From positions 95,640,330-95,704,329 of the forward strand of contig CM049307.1 of the NCBI GenBank assembly GCA_026874595.1: 64,000 nt of DNA, written 5' to 3'. Source of the DNA: Sipunculus nudus. Its lineage: Eukaryota; Annelida; Sipuncula; Golfingiida; Sipunculidae. Shown here one piece after another: positions 48,654 to 60,900 of the stretch (within the stretch, counting starts at the first letter, position 1; each line of letters opens with the position of its first letter). Both the position numbers and the translations under genes were made by a program. A model generated the notes under the pieces. The model had not been told where the DNA came from, did not search any database, and was given only the letters and a program-made list of their open reading frames with translations.

Positions 48654-48677
48654 CCTTATAATGGGAGTTAGCACGTG
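48654..48677 (-). promoter_or_regulatory. Lipocalin D core promoter: E-box and TATA
   Basis: CACGTG (48677-48672) is followed after 11 bp by TATAAGG (48660-48654), about 80 bp before the ATG. A second CACGTG lies at 48758-48763. Confidence 0.6.
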
Positions 48678-48763
48678 CATATTCACGTCTCATATGTTAC
48701 CGGACAGATACGAGTACAGCTGCTTATCTTGAAGATTTCAACCGACGCGTGCAAATGCACGTG

Positions 48764-49627
48764 CTTACAACAGTAGGCCTAAATCCCTATACATTATTCA
48801 GGGAACAGAACATTCAGGATACATAATGTAATCTTAACGCATTCAAATTGTTCATTCAGATGACGTGTATACGCTTCGTATTATTTTGACTCACGTATCT
48901 GTCATACAAAGAATGCATGCAATCAGAAATTCTTTCGTTACCAACCAAAAGCTTCAGTGAAAATGGTCAATGGTCGGCTAAATGCGAATTCCTGTCAAAC
49001 ACAAAGGGTTTTCGTGTATAGTAAGTGTTTGTTTTACATTTAACTTCTGATATATTCGTTGGACCACACTGAAACAAATGCCATAGTTTATGAAAAGAAT
49101 GTTCATGTAGTTGTCAGGAAGACGTAATTATTTAATATGAATGCTTGTGGACAGAGCAACCGTAGTTCATTGAAACAATATCATTAGGCTAGTTTTATAT
49201 CTCATCGAAGGAAGTAGTTTGTATTATTAGCACACTGTCAGGTCAAGCACATTGTTTATTCCAATATTCTAATTTAAACGAGCTAGATTTAAGGAAGTTT
49301 ATTTTATTTTATTTATTTATTTATTTTAATATTAGAGAGTATCAGAGAATCGTTTACATTTTTACGCGAGGCAAAAAGCCGAGAACGGTCACAGGGACGT
49401 TAGAGCCAATAGAAGGCAATGTAATGTACACGTCTAAATTTACCGTCATAAGTGTAAAAAAAGTAGGAAGTCGCAAATTTTTATCTGTGTTTCTTGCTTT
49501 ATTTAACGATAGCTTTATGATAAGTATATATAACACCTGTATAATTTCATTCAATTTTTTTTTTACTTCTTAACTGGGCAGTAGATCACGCTTCTTTTCT
49601 TTTATATACTGCTGTTAACCAGGCCGA
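48764..49627. other. Intergenic upstream of lipocalin D
   Basis: No exon was recognised. A T/A-rich (TTTA)n-like patch lies near 49296-49325. Confidence 0.4.
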
Positions 49628-49868
49628 ATGACCACTGGACAGGGGATTTGTAATCATCTCATTGCCGGGTCATACCACCAAACAAATCCCGAAAAGCTCA
49701 CTCGTTGTCGTGTGAAACACGGCCGTCGGCCACGGCCTTCGGATACCCAGAGCGGTCACCTAGGGTAAGGGCCGACCATAAAAAAATCTCACCGCTCCTT
49801 GGCTGACATTGGAACTCACGATCTCTCGTCTTTGATTCCTGTGAGCTATCCCTAATCCGCGGAAGCTG
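49628..49868 (-). mobile_element. tRNA-derived SINE, copy 2
   Basis: The reverse complement has a B-box-like GTGAGTTCCAATGTCAGCC followed by GGTGAGATTTTTTTATGGTC, matching copy 1. The A box is weaker (GGGATAGCTCACAGG). Confidence 0.6.
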
Positions 49869-50009
49869 TAACTCATTAATGGAGAGAAAGTTAGTTAGAC
49901 AAAGAATTTTTTGGGGTTTTTTTTTCGTGGAGGGAGGGCGTGGGGGCCAGAATCCGTATGTGGAAAGGCCGTGAACAGGACGAAGAAAGAAGAAATTGCG
50001 CTCTGTTCC

Positions 50010-50415
50010 GTATATTAAAGGGACCTATTCCGATATCTGACCTATATAAACTAGGCTTGAAAAAGCCGATATATTCGCACACAGGCTGTTCCTTATATAT
50101 CACCGTGTTTATTCGTGCTGGGGCCCACCAATATAATAAAAACACAAGCAAGATTGGCAAGTCAGATAAGCCAGAGTTTTTGCAAATGGCGTTTTGCAAC
50201 AATTTATCTTTCAGCCTCCGCATATATATAAGAAACTTTTTTTTCCCGGTTGTCAACATTACTGTGTTTACAAACCGGTTGTTGATAAACAAGTTCCTAC
50301 ATCCTTCACAGAGGCGTTATAAGAACTTTTTTAGACTAGAATTACCCTTAGAACCTTTATATATACACAAAGTAAGCCAGAAATCCCGTAAATTCTTTAT
50401 AAAAGGTAGATGATC
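50010..50415 (+). repeat. Dispersed repeat, copy 2 of 3
   Basis: It shares AAAGGGACCTATTCCGATAT, AATGGCGTTTTGCAAC, GATAAACAAGTTCCT and GTAAGCCAGAAATC with the copies at 18290-18640 and 56190-56545; the first word also occurs at about 57062. A 157-codon open frame (49940-50413) overlaps it but is not conserved between copies. Confidence 0.55.
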
Positions 50416-50662
50416 AGGCGGTTTTAAAATACATGTATATGGTGATGAGTGTGCTGCCATCTATTGGCAGACCGACCTACCTAAACCTGTTTGACTACAG
50501 CCTCTGCTGCATGGATGTGATTTAAACTAAAGTGTTTATACACATGACAGTTATGGTATGGTTTTATGATTATCATTTATGATGTGCACAAGGGCGTTAC
50601 AAACCGACATGAATATTACATGCATCCACAAAAGGAAAAATAATTATAGGTCATACAGTAAT

Positions 50663-52619
50663 CTACGGTGGCTGATTTAGGACACAGAAAAAAAAATATT
50701 TATCTCGTGATCTCGAGATAACATCTCGAGATCTCGACATAGAATTTCGCAAAAAAAAAAATTTTTAGGAAGCAAAAAAAAAATTTTTAGGAAGCAAAAA
50801 AAAAAATTTTAGGGAGCAAAAAAAAAAAATTTTAGGAGGCATAAAATAAAATTTTATGAAGCAAAAAAAAATTTTTTTAGGAAGCAAAAAAAAAATTTTA
50901 GGAAGCAAAAAAAAAAAATTTAGGAAGCATAAAAAAAAAATTTTATGAAGCAAAAAAAAAATTTTTAGGAAGCAAAAAAAAAAAATTTTAGGAAGCAAAA
51001 AAAAAAAAAAATTAGGAAGCAAAAAAAAAAATTTAGGAAGAAACCCAAGCTGGGAATGGGTCTTATAATGTCACTTTGACGTATAAACATTTTATCTAAA
51101 GGCTACTTGTATACAAGCCACTTGAGCAAGTGTTAACATACAGATAAAAACATGTAACCGAGTTATTGAAAGATCACTAGTTTATATTCGTAAGAGCATG
51201 TGAAGCAATGCAGTATTTGTCATTTACAGAAATCTGTAATCTCTGAATTGAAGCCAGATGTTTCTGCCGGACGTCTTTCTATTACGATCGGTGGCAATTT
51301 TTGCACTCCCCCCCCCCCCCCTACCCATGTTATAAATAAATGTGGATATAGACAAAGACACCGCCTTTACCCATGGCATTGGCTCATTTTCATGAAAGAT
51401 TAATAGATTATGTTTACCTAGATTATGTTTATGATTACTTTCACTTCTTTAATATGTATATGCAGAGTTTTTACAAAGATTCTATAAATAAGGCAGGTGA
51501 ATAGCGACTTTAAGACCAAAGCAGAGCATTTTGCTGAAGAAAAATCATGATGAGAGATGATCGAAATTTTAAACCGTTTATTTATGAATATAAAACATTT
51601 ATGAAGATAGGTTGATTAAATTAATCTGAGCTATAGTAAGAGCTATAGTAGATCAAGACTTGGGCTTTAGGGGCTGAAGCAACGCTCCTCCCCGACCCCC
51701 CCCCCCCCCCCCCCCAGCGTACCTACCTGAAAACACAGTAATCAGTTTTAGCATATTTTAATTTATGATGGTCTAATACATGTTCCATAAAACGACACAC
51801 CATTTCAATAAAACAAAAGCTGAAAGAAATTGTACAAAAAGCGTGTTTCTATAAGAAGCTCATATTTGTTTGGATTCTTAAAATAATAAGGTACCCACAA
51901 TGCATGCATGCAGACCTAAACATTTCTATTTGAGTGATTTAACAGACATGGCTCCGAATCCGCCGTTCAGGTAGAATGTTTCAGATTCTTTAGGCTTTGA
52001 CATCTTCCTTACGGATATGAATATTAAATGTTGAATTTATATTGAACTTTTCTTCAACTCGCCGTATCTCAGGGAATATACAAACTTGATTGATTTTAAA
52101 TTAATTATATTGTATTACGGTTCAGTTAAACACAGTATACATGGTCTTTGTTTTATAATTGCAATAGTAAGCACTCTTAACGTATAATGTCCCCTTTATG
52201 TCAATTCAGCTTTGAATGGTTCGTACAAGTGTGACATTTTTTATGGAGATCTCGAAAGATAATTTTTTTTTTGTTTCCTAAAAATTTTTTTTTTGCTTTC
52301 TAAATTTTTTTTTTGCTTCCTAAAAATTTTTTTTGCTTCCTAAAATTTTTTTTTTGCTTCCTAAAAATTTTTTTTTTTGCTTTCTAAATTTTTTTTTTTT
52401 TGCTTCCTAAAAATTTTTTTTTGCTTCCTAAAATTTTTTTTTTTGCTTCCTAAAATTTTTTTTTGCTTCCTAAAATTTTTTTTTTTGCTTCCAAAAATTT
52501 TTTTTTTTGCTTCCTAAAATTTTTTTTGTTGCGAAATTCTATGTCGAGATCTCGAGATGTTATCTCGAGATCACGAGATAAATATTTTTTTTTTCTGTGT
52601 CCTAAATCAGCCACCGTAG
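50663..52619. mobile_element. Foldback-type element with long tandem-repeat inverted arms
   Basis: The left end CTACGGTGGCTGATTTAGGA and right end ...TCCTAAATCAGCCACCGTAG are perfect inverted repeats. Inside each lies a CTCGTGATCTCGAGATAAC block with CTCGAG palindromes, then TTTCGC and about 13-14 tandem copies of a ~21-bp unit (A8-10, TTTTAGGAAGC). The arms (about 50663-51045 and 52255-52619) face each other around 1.2 kb of non-repetitive DNA (51046-52254) with no recognisable gene but two C-runs (51308-51321; about 51698-51715). TAAT flanks both ends (50659-50662 and 52620-52623), a likely 4-bp target duplication. The layout resembles Drosophila FB elements. Confidence 0.8.
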
Positions 52620-53394
52620 TAATCAATTATGGGTACACGGATACTTTTGAATGTTTCACTGGACCTTGAGTAAAAATACATGTAACTGTTTCCAAATGAG
52701 TGAGATATATACATAGAAAGATTATTCATTGTTTAAATATTTTTGCTTTACATCAGATAAAAAAAAAACTGAATAATATTTTTTTTAATATTGTTGCTCG
52801 CGAGATGAAATCTTTCCTGGAATTATAGACTTCCCATACGCGCCATGCAGGCACAACGCCCTTTGATGGAAATAAAGCTAAGTAGTTTCCCAGTTTTGTT
52901 TAGAGCACGCATTCAAAGCTCGTGGTATTATCAGATGATATGTCGCATTGTATTGAAACCACCAGCTATATAAAGGTATAGTTTTATATTTTGCAGAAAT
53001 CAATGTTATACATTTGAAATAGATGTACCCAATCCAGTGCACTCAGGATACATGAAAAATCCCCTAACATCTTTTAATTCAGCTTGTCTGTAGTTTCAGA
53101 TCATGGAAAACAGTGGGGATGTGAATTCCCCTCACTAATAATTAAAACCTAGCGATTTCTGTTTGTGAACAAATCAACAGGAGGGTCCATTTTTACAAGG
53201 GAGCCATTCAATAACATTCAGGGGAAAAGTTTCATTCTTCCAGATGTCATAATTATGGAATAAGAGGAATCAGTGGATGCAAAATACACGAAAATCCCAC
53301 AAGACCCCCAAGAAAAGAAGGCGTAGCCCTGTCATGACATGTGGCTATATGTCATCGACTCTAGTGCAAAAGAAAATGGGACACGGGGGAAAAA

Positions 53395-53674
53395 TACCTC
53401 CGCCAAGGGGAGGGTTTATGTTTTTTTTCGGTCTTTTTGTTTTTTTTTAATGTTAGCAACATTACCCAAAATTCATTAACGGATTCTGATAAAATTTTAC
53501 AGGTTAACCCGGCAATGCTAAAAGGAACAAAAGATCAAATTTTTGGGGTAATCCGGATCACCATCAGGCTCAGGAATATTTTAAAGGGAAAATGCTGCAT
53601 TTCTGACATTGCTATATTGGGATAATGAGCTGCCTTGCTTCCGGAGGTCTGTGCTCTCTGAGTGCTTTTCTAGT
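53395..53674 (+). repeat. Dispersed repeat, CTCCGCC ... CTAG type, copy 2
   Basis: It begins ACCTCCGCCAAGG and ends GGAGGTCTGTGCTCTCTGAG then TGCTTTTCTAG, like the copy at 33835-34113. Interiors have diverged strongly. Confidence 0.6.
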
Positions 53675-54718
53675 TTAAAATGTTGATGATAGGCCTGTCG
53701 GCAATATACAGACTGAAGAAAAGAAATTACCTTAGCTTGAAATACATACGATATGCGTATAAAATTTGAGAAGAAGGAGGGAAGTCATTGTGGAGAAGAA
53801 ACGCAACTCAGTATATGTTATAGATTACTAATAATCTGTGGGGTATCACGTTTATTCATTCTCTAGCGTTATCATGGATTTGGGCTCATGCGGATTAAAC
53901 GATGTTACATGTGCCCAATGGATGATTAAATGATTGACACAGACCACATGCAGGACACGTCAGTCCTTGTCAGGGTTAATGAACGTTGTGTTGAGATTGA
54001 TAATTTTGTTCCGTGGTTCATTTGATTACTGACAGCAATATCGACGGATAATGCAATAAAATGTATAGGCGAGGCCTGCAGTAACGGGTATTCAATTTAA
54101 TATCTAACGTAATTAAAAATATATTTATAAGAATAGTGAGGTGATATATAATATATCTTTTAAAATGTTGTACATGGCTCGAAATTGGCAAAATTTAATA
54201 CAGGACAGTGGGTACGAAAGGGTGATTATGTGACCTGACCAAAAGGGATTTTCCTGGACAAAACATTCTTGATATTTAAAACTCTGTTAACAATAATATG
54301 TCTGAAAGCAGTATAACACGGCTTTGTAAAGATTTCATATTTAATTATTTTGAAAGGTTTAATTAACGAAGGGTCGCTCACATGGGGATGCATTAGATGA
54401 CGCCCTCATTCGTATATGATCTTATAACAATTATTACCAGGCAAAGGTCACCGGTGCTAAAAACAATCGAACTAATTTCGAGCCGTGCATTATATTATGA
54501 TAAGTCCGTCAGTAATACAACATTATACAGACCAGCCCTGCTCTACTTTGTTCAATAAAACGTAAAGAAAAATAAAATAACTACTATGTGGGCACACGGG
54601 TGCCCATTTCTAGGACGGGCACTAAGTCAAGCAGTGAAAATAAACTATTCATGAACGTAAGTAAACTATTGAATAATAAGTAAACCAAAGATCCAGAAAC
54701 TTATTCTTATTGATTCGG

Positions 54719-54787
<69 letters not shown>

Positions 54788-54845
54788 GGTAGTGTTACCC
54801 TCCGATGTAAAGTGCTCTATGGCCTATAGACTAGGCCAGAGCGGT

Positions 54846-55026
54846 ATAACTCTGAAGAAAAACAACACTGTTAATTCCTTTTTTTTTAATTTTTTACATC
54901 TCGTAAAGTCTCGGCTTTTCAAACCACGCCGTTAGCTTCATTCTAACCACATTCACCTGATGATCGGGTCGCATCCCATTGAAACAGACTGATGTGAATT
55001 AACAGTGTTTTTTTCTTCAGAGTTAT
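54846..55026. mobile_element. Short MITE-like element with inverted ends, copy 1
   Basis: ATAACTCTGAAGAAAAACAA and the reverse complement of the right end (ATAACTCTGAAGAAAAAAAC) continue as ACACTGTTAATT on both sides. The interior includes CGTAAAGTCTCGGCTTTTCA and CATTCACCTGATGATCGGG. A (TA)n tract lies 62 bp to its left and another directly follows. Confidence 0.7.
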
Positions 55027-55692
55027 ATATATATATATATATCCTATTCCCATTCTTCCTGTGCATAATTTTTACGTGCGGGTGTGTGTATGCACGGAGA
55101 GTTGGAAAAAAGAGAGGGATTGATAATGACCCTATATAAAAACATAAAAAAATAACAAAATTAATTAAATAATAATTATAAACATATAATAAGGACGACA
55201 GATTCAGTCAACCATACAAACATTTGAGTTCATCAAAGTATCGTGTACATTACATGATACTTGCTGCTGCGGACAGGGGGTTTGCTGATGTCAATAACCC
55301 ATCCAGGTGTTGAGGGAATATTTATTAATCCGTTGCTTGCCCTCAGTGACCTTACAAAACATCACGTATAACCCGAAGATCTCGGAAAGTTTGTCTACAA
55401 TACACAGGAATGACAATGCATATTGAAACATCCGTGATTGTTCAAAATTCAATTTCAATCCGTGCGTTTACCACTGAATGCTGTCAGTTTAAGTCCCTGC
55501 CGTGGACCACAATACCACGGTCACGGACCTTCACTCGGGAAATGCTTTCGGAATTTAAAGTCCCCGCACCTGTTCAGGGGGGTTTTGTGCTGGGTTCATT
55601 AGAAATGTCGGGCCTTTCAAGTGTAAACGCTCCCAGTGCACAACTTTGTAAGCAATTAAATTTCACCAAGAACCGTGTGCAAAGGGAATAGC

Positions 55693-55746
55693 TATATAAG
55701 AGTTAACTTCAAACCAAATTCTGACCGAGAAAAAACCCTGGAAAAT
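55693..55746 (+). promoter_or_regulatory. Candidate promoter and 5' noncoding exon of metalloprotease gene
   Basis: TATATAAG at 55693-55700 is followed about 25-30 bp later by a plausible start site (near 55725) and a strong donor AAAT|GTAAGT at 55746/55747. The coding start at 57936 lies one base after an acceptor (TTTTTCAG, ending 57934), which implies an upstream noncoding exon. This is the best candidate but is not proven. Confidence 0.4.
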
Positions 55747-56189
55747 GTAAGTAGATTTCTCTTTATGGGATTGATAGATTATGTAGTGTAAGTTTCAGGA
55801 ATTTTCATTTTGTCCACAGAGCAATTATTTTTATGACAGGTAGGGCGTACTGTTCTTAGGCTGATTATTGGGGTAGAGCATTACTGTAAGGGACAGAGCA
55901 GTATTAAGTAATCAAGGTGACTTAACTGAATGCTTTCCTGTGAATTTATGTGGTGATCAATCGAGAGTTTGTTATGTAACTAGTTACAAGAGGAAAATTC
56001 CGAGTAACCTCAAAAGGTAAATATTGTATGGAGATGGAATTCCCCGGACCTGACTGAAGGCATTTCAATCGCCTTTAGAGGCATCTAGCTGTTGTATATC
56101 TTGGACTAAACGGAGCCCTTTCCGATATGTGACTGTTAACCAAAAACGCCGAACCCACCATACACAAGATGTTTGTTTGTATCCACGTG

Positions 56190-56545
56190 TTTATAACATT
56201 TGGGGGGCTGCCAAAATAATACACACACATATGTTACAACCTGCAGCAGGTTAGACGAACCACAGTTTTGCAAAAGGCGTTTTGCAACCAGTAGAATTTC
56301 AACTGCGAACATTTATAACCATTTACTAATCGCATTAGTTAACATGTTTTTTTTTTCAGTTTGTCAAAATCGCTGCATCTGCCGTGTTTATTAACAGCCT
56401 GAAGATAAACAAGCTCACATATATATCACAAAGTCATTGTTGAACTTTTCTTGACATTATTTACCTCAGGTTCACTAATATGTACAGCAGGGTAAGCCAG
56501 AAATCACATACGCTATATGGTTAAAGTATATGAATAGCTGGTTTT
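56190..56545 (+). repeat. Dispersed repeat, copy 3 of 3
   Basis: It shares AAAAGGCGTTTTGCAACCAG, GATAAACAAGCT and GTAAGCCAGAAATC in order with 50010-50415. It lies in the putative first intron of the metalloprotease gene. Confidence 0.55.
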
Positions 56546-57197
56546 AAATACATAAAATGACAGGGCATAAGCAGGACATGTTAAATCTACGAACAGCACG
56601 GTTTCGGTAATGTCTGGCCAAATGTCTGCTCAAAATAGATCCGTTATATTACACTAGTAATGGCTTACTCAGTGACTGTGATGTAAGAATCGGCGAAAAA
56701 TATATTACATGTGTTTTAGTTGTAATGTATATCCCTAGACTACGATAACTCTATGAACCGTTTTCCTAATTATTATGAAGGAATAACGGTCCAACCAGGC
56801 AAGAGTGAGAGTAAAATTATTTCCAGGTGGCATGTGAACTTTCGTTCGACATCGTCTGGTTGTTATATATTATCTCGTCTTTATTTCACTTTTCACAAGA
56901 ACAAAATGAATATCGCACTTCATCCCTATGTATATATCTTAAAGTAAAAAAGAACTTAGAATATACTACCAATATAACTGGAACTGATCATTGTCCGTGG
57001 TTAAAGGATATTCTGTCGAAAGCTTAAGCATGACTTATGTTCGCCCACTGTCTGCGAGTGTTAAAGGGACCTATTCCGATATCTAACGTCTTAAAACTAC
57101 AGATAATCTTTTGAACACTTTATAAAAAATATACCAGAAACGCCAATTCCCATCGCATACAGACTGTTCGTTTTGTTTGTTAAAACTTTACCTTACG

Positions 57198-57265
<68 letters not shown>

Positions 57266-57271
57266 TTATAT

Positions 57272-57400
57272 ACCTCTGAAGAAACACAACACTGTAAATT
57301 CACAACAGTCTGTTTCATGGGATGCGACCCGATCATCAGGAGAATGTGGTTAGAATGAAGCTAACAGCGTGGTTTGAAAAGCCGAGACTTTACGAGATTA
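57272..57400. mobile_element. MITE-like element, inverted truncated copy 2
   Basis: This is the reverse complement of most of 54846-55026 (CTCTGAAGAAACACAACACT, GATGCGACCCGATCATCAGG, GTGGTTTGAAAAGCCGAGAC), lacking the far inverted end. It also lies beside a (TA)n tract. A G-run follows at 57426-57442. Confidence 0.65.
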
Positions 57401-57935
57401 CGAGATTATGCTTTGTGCGATTCGGGGCGGGGGGGGGGGGGGGACATGTGAAAGACTGACACTGATCCTATTGTCCTCGGGGCACAATAGGATTGGTCGG
57501 GATACACGTTCGATACTGGAACATAACAGGGCAGGTCAAAGAGGTTATTTGTTGTTTTAATGTTTATATATAATATAAAGATATATACCAGGTGCTCAGT
57601 TGGCATATTAAACTGATTTGTAATAGGGTCTTGGAATCAGTGAACATATCAGTAGTATACATATGATATAAATACACATATACTATGAAAATACACAATA
57701 TACAAGGCAAATGTACAAAGCAAATAAACATGTTTATATATATATTTGTTTTAATTATGACGTGTTCAAAATAAAAAAAATATGAGGTTCTTCAATGTTT
57801 CTTTGCGGGTTGAAATACACCAGGTTCTGTTATATTTACCGACCTGCTCAAACACATAAGGTGCCGCTTTATTCCTCGACGTACATTATGTTCCTCTGCA
57901 AGGTTTTGCAAGTATGTTCCACTTTCTTTTTCAGG

Positions 57936-60900
57936 ATGTTGTTGCAGAAAGTACTGGTGCTTTGTCTCTTGGCGCTTGTGACGTCACACGATGAACAAGG
58001 TGCGTGCGTACCTTCCGTTTTTATATTTAACTATATATACAAATACATGAACACGCATGCGCAAAATGTTCATACTGCTTCAATAACAGTGGAACCTGTC
58101 TGAAATCTTGGCTGTCTAATCAGACCCCTTGTCTAACAAGACCACTTTCCATTCACATTTGTTCTAACGGAAAAATCTCTTGAGGGTACGGTACCTAAGA
58201 ATTAAGACCATTTTTTGTCAGTCCCACGATTGGTTTTTATTACATAAGTTTCACTATATATTTATCAATAATTTTAAAAATGTTGTTAGAAACACTTTTT
58301 TATCCATGTAAGCAAATTAATATATAATATGTCTTTTTAATATATTGCAAGCCACGATTATGACCACGTGTATATATTCTTGGGTGGGGCTACAAAGAAA
58401 AAACTTTTGGCTCATAAATGATGAATGGCTCATAAGTGAAGATTTAGACTAATTGGATGATTATTAAGATATTCTCACCATAAAAGGCATGAGTATATCT
58501 CAGAATCCTATGTAGTTTTACTTTTCATTTTTTGTCACCTGAATTTGACATATTCCCCTGTTTACAGCTGAATCATAAGTACAACTTTCATATTTTTTTT
58601 GTTTTCATTTAAACCTGTATTTCTTTTTTCATATTTTTTTATAATGGAACAGGCGTATTCACGATACATTATTTGTTATAATATATATTAAATAAACATT
58701 CCGTTGTTCTTTTTCTGTACAGAGGAACATCACGTGACCATTCGGGAGGTATCCCAGAGTTCCCAGCAAGCGTCACCTAACGACCTCCACGTGCAATTTA
58801 CACTGAACGGCAAAGACGTCAACCTCCGTCTGAAACGTAACGCCAAGGTTGACGTCAATGCCCCCGTCACTTTTGAGGATGGAAAAGATCCGAGAGGAAA
58901 ATCCAAGAAAAAACAGGTAGGATATCAGTATTTTTGCAAGATTTATTTTGTTAAATGCAACCAGTGGATTTCTACTGTCCACCAGAGCTCCATTCTACTC
59001 GAAAAGAATATCTTCTGGATGGGCACCGTTGGGCGGATGGGCTACTTGTCACAGCTCTCAAACTTAAAAATCAAAATTTATTACATTTCAAGGAAACATT
59101 TTCTGTTTACATTTCACATGCGCATGTTTTCAAAATATTACTTATTCCGTATAAATTCTTACCACAAAAAAAACTTTTGTTTATGTAATTTCCATTGAAA
59201 CAATTGTTATCCAACACACTTAAACGACTACATTGTCCTCTTCACATCATTTATACCTAGTGGCCGCTAGTGTATTTGGAAGCCCCGGTGCATTGTGGGG
59301 ACTCGATTTCTGGTCCAACAATCCCTTAATAACAGGGTCGTACTTTTGTGCGTCCGAGTCTAATATAAGAAGTCAGTGACTGTTCACTTACTTCCCCTTC
59401 TGCCTATTTTTTTTGCTTGCACGTCAATTTAAATGATCGGCGTTGAAGTAACATTTATGTCTCGCACGCTGGCGCTTGTCCGCAGACCTACCTATTTAGT
59501 GTGAGCATTACACAATTTTTCAAACTTTTGGACAAATCCTTTTGTAATATTTGTGAAATATCAGCAAAGCTAGCAGGGCAATATTACAAACTGTTAAAAA
59601 TAAGAGGCTTTTTATGCCATATAGCAGGCATGTTGAATTTGCAAATTGTAGGCCCCTACTACATTATGGTAAATATATACCCCAAGTCCGTATTATTGTA
59701 CCAGAATTCTTGGCAGATTTTGCAGTTAAATTGAATTTCAATAAATAGAATAACCCTTGCTTTACCAACATTTTCATGTTGTTTTGAATTTTAGGCGGAA
59801 ACTTTTCCACACAGATGACATATCATATGATGTTGTATCATATGTTGATCACTCAATTAATTATTATCTCTCTCAGACTAAGCAAGCATGGAATATAAAA
59901 AAAACATTTAAAAGTTTTAAATGAATAATATTTTCTTGTTGTAGCATGTTGACTTGTATCAAGACAAGGACAACTTCGCTACGATTTCAGCCAAATCGTT
60001 CATGGAGAATGGAACCTACAGGAGAGAATTGGTAAAACAGTTCGATACATTTTTATATTATAAAATGTAAGGCCAAAAAAAATTAAAGGTATGGTTCTCA
60101 GGCACCGCCCGCATCAATTTTAAACCCCCGCATCAAAATTTTTTATTTTGATTTTCAATAAAAACTTTCTAATTTTGAGCTGCTGCCGCTCCGACATTTC
60201 TTTCAAGAAGATAAAACCATACAATTTCCTTTGTTTTGTAGTGCTTTTACTTATTTAGCAAAATAAAACTGTTATTTTCATGCTTTTCCCTTATCATTTG
60301 ACAATTTTATCGAAACATACCAAAAAATTAAGATAAAAAAAGCGCCCGCCGGCATTGATTTATGAAAAAAAAGTGCCTGAGAACCATACCTTTTTTTTAT
60401 TTTGGCCTAATATATTCGGCCAAAGCGCTGCTGAATCTTATTTGGAAAACTAAACCTAAATTCATATATTATTTAGAATAAAATGTCTGCCAACGTGCTC
60501 ACTTGTGGTCACTAAAATAGAGATAAATATACCTGTTCACTTTAACCAAACAGATATCTGAGAATGATGGTTATAACAATTGAACTATAATTTCTTATTA
60601 AGGAGGTTGATAACCAATCATAACACATTTTATATTAAACATGGCATAGTTTATAAGCTTACCTTCGGCGGACTAAATAATCTTACAATATTTTGCTGGT
60701 GGAAACACTAATAGACATAAGAATTAAAGGGAGACAACATATTGTTATGGAACTGATCTTCTTATGACAAGCCTTTTACTTCCTTGTACACGGAAAGATC
60801 TTCTCTAGCCGCATCCTGGGGATTAAGTTTCATTTTTGACAGTAGAGTATGATATGGTTGGGATAACAAAAAAAAACCATCCACACATTCAGGTTTCTAA

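Larger units (their letters stand above)
52624..55690. other. Intergenic, repeats only
   Basis: No gene was recognised. It holds a CTCCGCC...CTAG repeat (53395-53674), (TA)n (54721-54783) and a MITE-like element (54846-55026). The ORF at 55410-55691 has no recognisable domain. Confidence 0.4.

Noticed and set aside
49940-50413. 157-codon open frame
   Set aside because: It overlaps a dispersed repeat, has no known domain, and the frame is not kept in the copies at 18.3 and 56.2 kb.
50765-51022. Minus-strand ORF of phenylalanine/leucine/lysine repeats; similar + ORF at 52463
   Set aside because: It is a translation of the 21-bp A/T-run units of the foldback arms.
54940-55000. CTGATGA ... GAAAC resembling a hammerhead ribozyme core in the MITE
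   Set aside because: A CACAT(T)CA/TGATGTG stem and a GGG/CCC hairpin are present, but there is no closing stem III and no GUH cleavage triplet, so the fold is not a hammerhead.
55410-55691. 93-codon ORF upstream of the metalloprotease gene
   Set aside because: No domain is recognised and it ends at the candidate TATA box, so it more likely is upstream DNA.
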